Assembly: GCA_944363685.1 (NCBI GenBank)
Contig: CALVUV010000039.1
Span: forward strand, 1-10,311
Source of the DNA: an uncultured Bacilli bacterium
Lineage (GTDB): Bacteria > Bacillota_I > Bacilli_A > RF39 > UBA660
DNA: 10,311 nucleotides
Reading direction: 5' to 3'
The translations under genes were made by a program, and so were the position numbers. The notes below the pieces were generated by a model. The model did not search any database. It was given only the letters and a program-made list of their open reading frames with translations, and had not been told where the DNA came from. How positions within the stretch are numbered: position 1 is the stretch's first letter; each line of letters begins with the position of its first letter. Below, piece after piece: positions 6,267 through 10,311 of this stretch.

Positions 6267-8483
6267 TTAACTTTTCTCTACTAACTTAATTCTAATAGCT
6301 TCTATTCTTTTATTAGCACCTGTTGTACCTGCAACTTCATCATTCTTCTTATATCCTTGCCAACCTGTTCCTACTATATAAACATTATAATAAATATCAT
6401 ATTGTTCTGATAGTTCTCCTGTTAATCTTATCTGTATTGCTTCTATTCCTTTATTTTCTCCAGTTGTTCCTGCTATCTCATCATTTTTTACATAACTTTT
6501 CCAACCATCTGTTTTAACATGGACTCTATATTCTACATCACCACTTAAGCCTTTAGAATCATTCATTGTTATTTTTATCGCTTCTAAATTCTTACCCTCT
6601 CCTGATGTTCCTGATATATTATCATCACTTTCATAATCTTGCCAGCCAATATCAGAATTATGTGCAGAATATTTTATAGATATACCAGACTCTATTGTAA
6701 ATGGATCTTCTTTTGTTCCTGTTCCTCCTGTTATATGGACATTTTCTTTTAGATTTAGAGTTGGTCTCATTGTATATGAACCTGTTGGCCAAGAATAACC
6801 TGCATTACCATGAATATCAATCATTCTTATTAAAGAAGAGTCCCTAGGAGTTAACAAACAAATTGAATTAGTGACTTTATCCATCTGACCAGCCATTAAT
6901 TCACCTAACCTTAGTAAACCAATTGAAGCATTTGTTACATCTGTTGTTAAAACATTATTATTAATGTCTCTATATTTGGCTAACTTATAACTAGCACTAC
7001 CTGTAACTTTTCCCAAATACCATAATGTAGAATTAGAAACCATTTCTTTATTTTCTTCTGTTAAATAATTATTTAAGTATTCTCCATTTAAAAATGATCC
7101 TATAGTACTTGTTACAGAAAAATTTGGACTACTACCAAAAGAAGTTATTATAGCATTTTCACCAGACTTTAAAAAAGTAGAATTAGTTACTTTTGTTAGT
7201 CCTTCTATTTCATGACTTACTATTCTATATAAACTATTAGGTTCATTACCAAAACTAATGTATTCACCACTATATCTTGTATTAAGTTTTACTCCATTTA
7301 AATCTTTATCATTATCTCCTTTTAATCTATATGGATTATCTTCTGTACCATTTCCTTCTTCTATTTCTATATTACTTTTTAATACTATTGTTGGCCTAAT
7401 ACCACCTGCAAATAAGTCGCTAGAAACCTCTCTATTTTCAATTTTTCCATTTGCAGATTGAGTTCTTACCATAATATTATCATATGGAGTTATAAACCAA
7501 AAACTAAGTTTATTATTTAAATAGCTATTCAATCCACCACAAATGCTATATTCATAAAAATTTAAAAGACCTGCTGCACTAGTTACCATTGTTTTTTCAG
7601 GTGGCATATCTGTAGTTGTCATCATTGTAGCATTCCATTTATAATCTGTCACTAAAAAATTTTCATGGTCTCTTAAATTATATAAAAAACCATCTACACT
7701 TGTATCATTTAACCATTCCTCCATATAACTACCTTCAAAACTACTACTATCATTATCATATGGGATGGCACTTATATTCCATTGAGTAACTAATTTAACT
7801 GTATTATCTTCATCATTAACACTTACTGCTCTCCATAACTTTCCACTATACCATATATAATTATCTGGTTCCTCTCCTGTTAAGAAGGTATCTACTTCAT
7901 CATCATAGGTACTTCCGTTTTCTCCAGGATTTGTTACTACTACATCTCCTACTGGTCCTTTTTTAACCGGTTCAAATAAATGGCCATTACTTGGTAGTGT
8001 TAAATTATTATAATCTAGTCCTACACTTACTCCTAAGTTTATAGTTATTTCATTCTCATTATCATTTACTACTACTATTCTATAAGTATTACTAGAACCA
8101 CTTGTTCCTTCTTTTTCTAAGTTTATACCTGTTTCTACTGGTGTCACCATTCCATAGTTTAATAAAGAATAACCTGTACTTACACCATCAGGTAATGTTC
8201 CTAAATAGTAAAAGTTAAATCGTGCTATTCTGTTATTGGGATTAGAGAGTGTTACTGTAAATACTTTTGTAGTTCCTGCTGGTACAACTAAACTCTCTAT
8301 ATCTTCTCCATCTACAGTTAAATCATATATTAAGTTACCAGTAACAATACTAATGGCATTACTTCTTTCTTTACTTACTGTAAACATTGCATAAGAGAAA
8401 TAACTTCCTACTACTAATAAACTTATTAATATCATAACAATTATATATATCTTACTAAAACTAAAACTTAATAATTTTTTCAT
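6267..8483 (-). CDS. large exported protein: TasA/SipW-type N-terminus, two DUF6273-like domains, three ChW repeats
   Basis: The 738-residue protein begins with a signal/anchor (10-34) followed by YAMFTVSKERSNAISIVTGN. This resembles SipW-dependent TasA/CalY-type exported proteins, and a beta-rich domain follows (48-160). Residues 207-387 and 401-597 are two divergent copies of one domain. Each starts with an aromatic 'W/Y-R-V/I-V/S' strand (LWRAVSV, LYRIVSH) and ends alike (RPTIVLKS...GNGTEDNPYRL; RPTLNLKE...GTGTKEDPFTI), as I recall for DUF6273-type surface proteins. The C-terminus has three ChW repeats with Trp at 614, 661 and 708. There is no LPxTG-like signal, so attachment would be by the N-terminal helix or the ChW repeats. 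ATG 8483 has a perfect AAGGAGG (8489-8495). Ligand and function are unknown. Confidence 0.8.
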   Translation of the reverse strand: MKKLLSFSFSKIYIIVMILISLLVVGSYFSYAMFTVSKERSNAISIVTGNLIYDLTVDGEDIESLVVPAGTTKVFTVTLSNPNNRIARFNFYYLGTLPDGVSTGYSLLNYGMVTPVETGINLEKEGTSGSSNTYRIVVVNDNENEITINLGVSVGLDYNNLTLPSNGHLFEPVKKGPVGDVVVTNPGENGSTYDDEVDTFLTGEEPDNYIWYSGKLWRAVSVNDEDNTVKLVTQWNISAIPYDNDSSSFEGSYMEEWLNDTSVDGFLYNLRDHENFLVTDYKWNATMMTTTDMPPEKTMVTSAAGLLNFYEYSICGGLNSYLNNKLSFWFITPYDNIMVRTQSANGKIENREVSSDLFAGGIRPTIVLKSNIEIEEGNGTEDNPYRLKGDNDKDLNGVKLNTRYSGEYISFGNEPNSLYRIVSHEIEGLTKVTNSTFLKSGENAIITSFGSSPNFSVTSTIGSFLNGEYLNNYLTEENKEMVSNSTLWYLGKVTGSASYKLAKYRDINNNVLTTDVTNASIGLLRLGELMAGQMDKVTNSICLLTPRDSSLIRMIDIHGNAGYSWPTGSYTMRPTLNLKENVHITGGTGTKEDPFTIESGISIKYSAHNSDIGWQDYESDDNISGTSGEGKNLEAIKITMNDSKGLSGDVEYRVHVKTDGWKSYVKNDEIAGTTGENKGIEAIQIRLTGELSEQYDIYYNVYIVGTGWQGYKKNDEVAGTTGANKRIEAIRIKLVEKS
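6282..6683 (-). repeat. three ChW (clostridial hydrophobic-W) protein repeats
   Basis: Residues 601-734 hold three units of the form GW-x5-13-G-x-SGT/AGT-x-G-x3-x-EAI-x-I. The conserved Trp residues (614, 661, 708) are exactly 47 residues apart. Repeats 2 and 3 are the most alike (KNDEIAGTTGENKGIEAI versus KNDEVAGTTGANKRIEAI). ChW repeats occur in exported proteins of clostridia and relatives and are thought to act in binding or surface assembly. Confidence 0.85.
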
Positions 8484-8488
8484 GATTA

Positions 8489-8495
8489 CCTCCTT
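8489..8495 (-). promoter_or_regulatory. consensus ribosome binding site AAGGAGG of the ChW protein
   Basis: AAGGAGG ends 5 bases before ATG 8483. It is the strongest ribosome site in the window and starts only about 10 bases after the U-tract of the leader terminator, so translation capacity is high once transcription passes that terminator. Confidence 0.85.
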
Positions 8496-8504
8496 CTATA
8501 ACAC

Positions 8505-8539
8505 AAAAAAAGAATAGAATATTCCTACTCTATTCTTTT
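8505..8539 (-). terminator. intrinsic terminator in the leader of the ChW protein gene
   Basis: An 11-bp stem, AAAAGAATAGA (8539-8529) with TCTATTCTTTT (8518-8508), has a 10-base loop. The 3' end of the stem merges into a run of seven T (8511-8505) in the minus direction. The stem is AT-rich but perfect. It may end the pdp transcript. However, only 21 bases remain before ATG 8483, too few for a separate promoter, so expression of the ChW gene seems to need read-through. Confidence 0.7.
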
Positions 8540-8578
8540 ACATTATGAAAGAAAGTAATTTTATTACTTAGATTAGGG

Positions 8579-8644
8579 TTAAATGCCCCCCCCCCAGGTA
8601 ACATATTGTAAACGGGTGCTAGTATAATTTTTCATTTTCATCAT
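8579..8644 (-). CDS. possible 21-codon leader ORF containing a G10 tract
   Basis: In the minus direction ATG 8644 opens a 21-codon frame ending at TAA 8581-8579, with the sequence MMKMKNYTSTRLQYV followed by TWGGGI. The run of ten G codes the Trp-Gly-Gly-Gly end. A weak ribosome site (GAAGTGAT, 8657-8650) lies 5 bases upstream. Codons such as AGC, ACC and CGT are unlike those of the AT-rich neighbours. Changing the G count by -1 or +2 opens the frame to TAG at 8532-8530 inside the terminator's 5' arm. It may be a real leader peptide, a remnant or chance. Confidence 0.25.
   Translation of the reverse strand: MMKMKNYTSTRLQYVTWGGGI
8586..8595. repeat. homopolymer tract, G10 on minus strand (C10 on plus)
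   Basis: Ten consecutive C on the plus strand, in a genome where even runs of four G or C are rare. Such tracts are classic sites of slipped-strand length change. It lies about 100 bases upstream of the ChW protein start, within the leader. A sequencing or assembly artefact cannot be excluded. Confidence 0.9.
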
Positions 8645-8649
8645 CTAAA
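8621..8649 (-). promoter_or_regulatory. possible promoter in the leader of the ChW protein gene
   Basis: On the minus strand, TTTAGA (8649-8644), a 17-base spacer and TATACT (8626-8621) would start RNA near 8614, downstream of the mini-ORF start. It would give a leader of about 130 bases holding the G10 tract and the terminator. The -35 box is weak. Read-through from pdp is the alternative source of transcript. Confidence 0.35.
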
Positions 8650-8692
8650 ATCACTTCTTTCTTATTCTATTAAATTAATATTAACATATAGT

Positions 8693-9916
8693 TTAAAAAA
8701 TTTCAAATATTCTTTCAAGATTAAATATTGGATTGTCAATATTTGTATATATACTTGCTAAAATATCTCCTTCTTTTACTTCTTCACCTATTTCTTTTTT
8801 TATAATAATTCCAGCATTATAATCTATTTTATCATCTTTATTCTTTCTTCCTGCTCCTAAGTATTCACATAGTTTAGCAATGTTTAAAGCATTTATATCT
8901 TTTAAAACTCCCTCTCTATTCGCTTTTATATTATAAACTTTAGCATCTATACTTAGATTTTCTATATTACCATTTTGATATTTAACAAATTCTTTAAATT
9001 TATTTAAAGCTTTACCATTTTCTAAGTTCTCTATAACTTCTTTTCTGGCATCACTTTCACTTATTTCTTTACCAAGAGAAACCATTTTACTAGCAAGTTC
9101 TATTGATAGGTCATATAATTTTCCTTTTTCTTTGTTTTCTAATACATCTAATGCTTCTAACACTTCTAATCTATTACCTATATTATGTCCTAATGGTCTA
9201 TTCATATCTGATATAACTGTTTTTACTTCTTTTTGATAGTATGAACCTATTTTAATTAATAAGCTTTCTAATCTTTTAGCTTCTTCTTCTGTTTTTATTA
9301 AAGCTCCATTACCTACTTTGATATCTATAACTATTTTATCTGCTCCTCCTGCTATTTTTTTACTCATAATACTACTAGCGATTAAAGGAATAGAGTTTGT
9401 TGTTGCAGTTACATCTCGAAGAGCATATACTTTTTTATCAAGTGGTGTTAAATCTCTAGTCTGACTTGTTATAACTATACCAATATCACTTGCTTGTTTT
9501 TTTATTTCTTCTTCAGTTAGATTTACATTAAAGCCAGGTATTGATTCTAATTTATCAATTGTACCACCAGTATAACCTAAACCTCTTCCACTCATTTTAA
9601 TAACTGGTACGTTACAACTTGCTACTAAGGGTGCTACTATTAGAGTTGTTTTATCTCCTACGCCACCTGTTGAATGTTTATCTACTTTTATTCCATCTAT
9701 AAAACTTAAATCTAAGACATCTCCACTTTTAATAAAAATATCAGTTAGAGCGAATACTTCACTATCACTCATATCATTAATACATATAGCCATTAAAAAA
9801 GCACTCATCTGATAATCTTTTACCTCATCTTTTAAGTATCCTATAAAAATAGTTTCTAGTTCTTCTTTAGTTAATTCATATTTATTAGCTTTCTTATTAA
9901 TTATATCTATTATCAT
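8693..9916 (-). CDS. pdp: pyrimidine-nucleoside phosphorylase
   Basis: A cytoplasmic salvage enzyme that splits uridine or thymidine/deoxyuridine with phosphate into base and (deoxy)ribose-1-phosphate. The 407-residue product has the glycosyltransferase-3 helical N-domain (1-65), the phosphate-binding KHSTGGVGDK (80-89), the family signature SGRGLGYTGGTIDKLES (109-125), base-binding residues Arg167 (ALRDVT), Ser182 and Lys186 (SSIMSKK), and the C-terminal domain (about 335-407). It is some 20-25 residues shorter than the roughly 430 typical of the family, ending soon after the GDILASIYTN strand. The start is ATG 9916 with AAGGTGAT at 9921-9928; GTG 9925 overlaps that site and is rejected. No other nucleoside gene is adjacent. 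PyNP is preferred over strict thymidine phosphorylase because Gram-positives usually carry the broad enzyme. Confidence 0.93.
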   Translation of the reverse strand: MIIDIINKKANKYELTKEELETIFIGYLKDEVKDYQMSAFLMAICINDMSDSEVFALTDIFIKSGDVLDLSFIDGIKVDKHSTGGVGDKTTLIVAPLVASCNVPVIKMSGRGLGYTGGTIDKLESIPGFNVNLTEEEIKKQASDIGIVITSQTRDLTPLDKKVYALRDVTATTNSIPLIASSIMSKKIAGGADKIVIDIKVGNGALIKTEEEAKRLESLLIKIGSYYQKEVKTVISDMNRPLGHNIGNRLEVLEALDVLENKEKGKLYDLSIELASKMVSLGKEISESDARKEVIENLENGKALNKFKEFVKYQNGNIENLSIDAKVYNIKANREGVLKDINALNIAKLCEYLGAGRKNKDDKIDYNAGIIIKKEIGEEVKEGDILASIYTNIDNPIFNLERIFEIF

Positions 9917-9934
9917 TGTTATCACCTTAATTAA

Positions 9935-9963
9935 ATAATAATTTAAAAAGTTCTTATTTACAA
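9935..9963 (-). promoter_or_regulatory. possible promoter of pdp
   Basis: On the minus strand, TTGTAA (9963-9958), a 17-base spacer and TATTAT (9940-9935) match the sigma-A pattern. The predicted start near 9928 would leave almost no leader before AAGGTGAT, which weakens the call. Confidence 0.35.
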
Positions 9964-9993
9964 GAGTCTAAACAATATTTTACATAAATTACT

Positions 9994-10022
9994 AAAAGAA
10001 AGAAGTGTTTAAACTTCTTTCT
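9994..10022 (-). terminator. hairpin at the end of the Rpn-like gene
   Basis: A perfect 10-bp stem AGAAAGAAGT (9997-10006)/ACTTCTTTCT (10013-10022) has a 6-base loop and spans the TAA stop at 10009-10011. In the minus direction it is followed by only four T before A, so it is a modest terminator. It separates this gene from pdp. Confidence 0.55.
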
Positions 10023-10311
10023 CTAGTTCTTCTAACTCTTCTACACTTAAACCTGTGTTTTTAGATATTACTTCTATAGGTATACCATCTTTAAGAAAAT
10101 TTTTAGCAATTTCAATTTCTTTAGTTTTAGCACCATCTGCTTTACCATCATCATATCCCCAATTACGAGCGGTATTAATCATTCTTTTCTGCATTGCCTC
10201 ATTGTCATAAACTAATCCAAATTCATCATCAATCCCTAGTCTTTCTAATTCATTCACAATCTTTAATGCCTCCTTATCATCTCCTGCTATTTCTCTTAAC
10301 TCTTCATAAGA
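10009..10311 (-). CDS. Rpn-family (PD-(D/E)XK) nuclease, C-terminal part (5' end outside window)
   Basis: The frame is open to the right window edge, giving 100 residues, and ends at TAA 10009-10011. It reads as the tail of an Rpn/transposase-like PD-(D/E)XK protein: an acidic helical region with YEELREIAGDDKEALKIVN and NWGYDDGKADGAKTKEIEIAK, then the typical end NFLKDGIPIEVISKNTGLSVEELEEL. That last segment matches the 'A..LL..G...E.I...TGLS.EEI..L' tail common in this family. The nuclease core is outside the window and cannot be checked. A GTG at 10257 heads a possible 82-codon internal product. Rpn proteins are DNA nucleases linked to recombination and phage defence. Confidence 0.7.
   Translation of the reverse strand, partial: SYEELREIAGDDKEALKIVNELERLGIDDEFGLVYDNEAMQKRMINTARNWGYDDGKADGAKTKEIEIAKNFLKDGIPIEVISKNTGLSVEELEELEKEV
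10255..10275 (-). promoter_or_regulatory. possible internal ribosome site and GTG start in the Rpn-like gene
   Basis: On the minus strand a perfect AAGGAGG (10275-10269) is followed 11 bases later by GTG (10257-10255) in the Rpn frame. This would yield an 82-residue C-terminal product. The spacing is a little long; ATT at 10260 would be nearer but is a rare start. Confidence 0.3.

Noticed and set aside
6323..6517. Open frame of 64 codons on the plus strand
   Set aside because: Antisense to the ChW repeats; its Leu/His-rich sequence is the mirror of the repeat codons.
7258..7461. Open frame of 67 codons on the plus strand
   Set aside because: Antisense to the first DUF6273-like domain, with no start signals and Ser/Pro/Phe-rich shadow composition.
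8570..8612. G10 tract as a promoter spacer, with TTTACA (8612-8607) as -35
   Set aside because: No acceptable -10 lies 15-20 bases downstream; the first AT-rich hexamers are 21 or more bases away and match poorly. A leader role for the tract fits better.
8655..8692. Frameshift that shortened pdp at the T6 run near its stop
   Set aside because: Shifting the frame after the T run gives only about ten more residues, with no resemblance to the usual C-terminus of the family, so a natural short end is more likely.
1..10311. tRNA, rRNA, CRISPR array, insertion sequence or att sites
   Set aside because: No cloverleaf-like segments, regularly spaced repeats, terminal inverted repeats or transposase motifs were seen on either strand. 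The DinD- and Rpn-like ends hint at accessory flanks but do not show a mobile element.

Overview
The window comes from a very AT-rich, low-GC Gram-positive-type genome. It uses the standard code: Trp is read from TGG, and TGA, TAA and TAG all act as stops. Strong AGGAGG- or AAGGTGAT-type Shine-Dalgarno sites, sigma-A-like promoters (TTGAAA-17-TATAAT), an LtaS-family enzyme, a sortase with a sorting-signal substrate, and ChW repeats together suggest a walled Bacillota, perhaps a host-associated Bacilli/RF39-like or Erysipelotrichales-like lineage. The lineage is an inference from gene content only. All complete genes lie on the minus strand. The only plus-strand coding sequence is a fragment at the left edge.

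Layout from right to left, which is the direction of transcription. (1) 10311-10009 is the C-terminal part of a probable Rpn-family (PD-(D/E)XK) nuclease, with a possible internal start, closed by a hairpin. (2) 9916-8693 is pyrimidine-nucleoside phosphorylase. (3) 8692-8484 is an unusual leader holding a run of ten G, a 21-codon mini-ORF and an intrinsic terminator that ends only about 10 bases before a perfect ribosome site. (4) 8483-6267 is a large exported protein with a TasA/SipW-type N-terminus, two copies of a DUF6273-like domain and three ChW repeats. (5) 6148-4249 has its own promoter and holds a thioester-domain surface adhesin with a VPNTA sorting signal, overlapping a sortase gene; a terminator-like hairpin sits inside the first codons of the sortase. 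(6) 4228-3650 is a five-helix membrane protein of unknown role. (7) 3615-142 has a near-consensus extended -10 promoter and holds an LtaS-like phosphoglycerol transferase, a membrane-anchored protein of unknown role, and the 23S rRNA pseudouridine synthase RluB. (8) At 2-106 on the plus strand is the C-terminal end of a DinD-like protein, convergent with rluB across a shared hairpin terminator.

The middle of the window (about 1.5-8.5 kb) reads as a cell-envelope island. It encodes an anionic polymer synthase, a sortase with its likely substrate, a covalent thioester adhesin and a large repeat-bearing exported protein. The most interesting points are regulatory: a G-tract/mini-ORF/terminator leader that could work as a phase-variable attenuator for the ChW protein, a terminator buried inside the sortase coding sequence, and a possible intragenic small protein in the Rpn gene.
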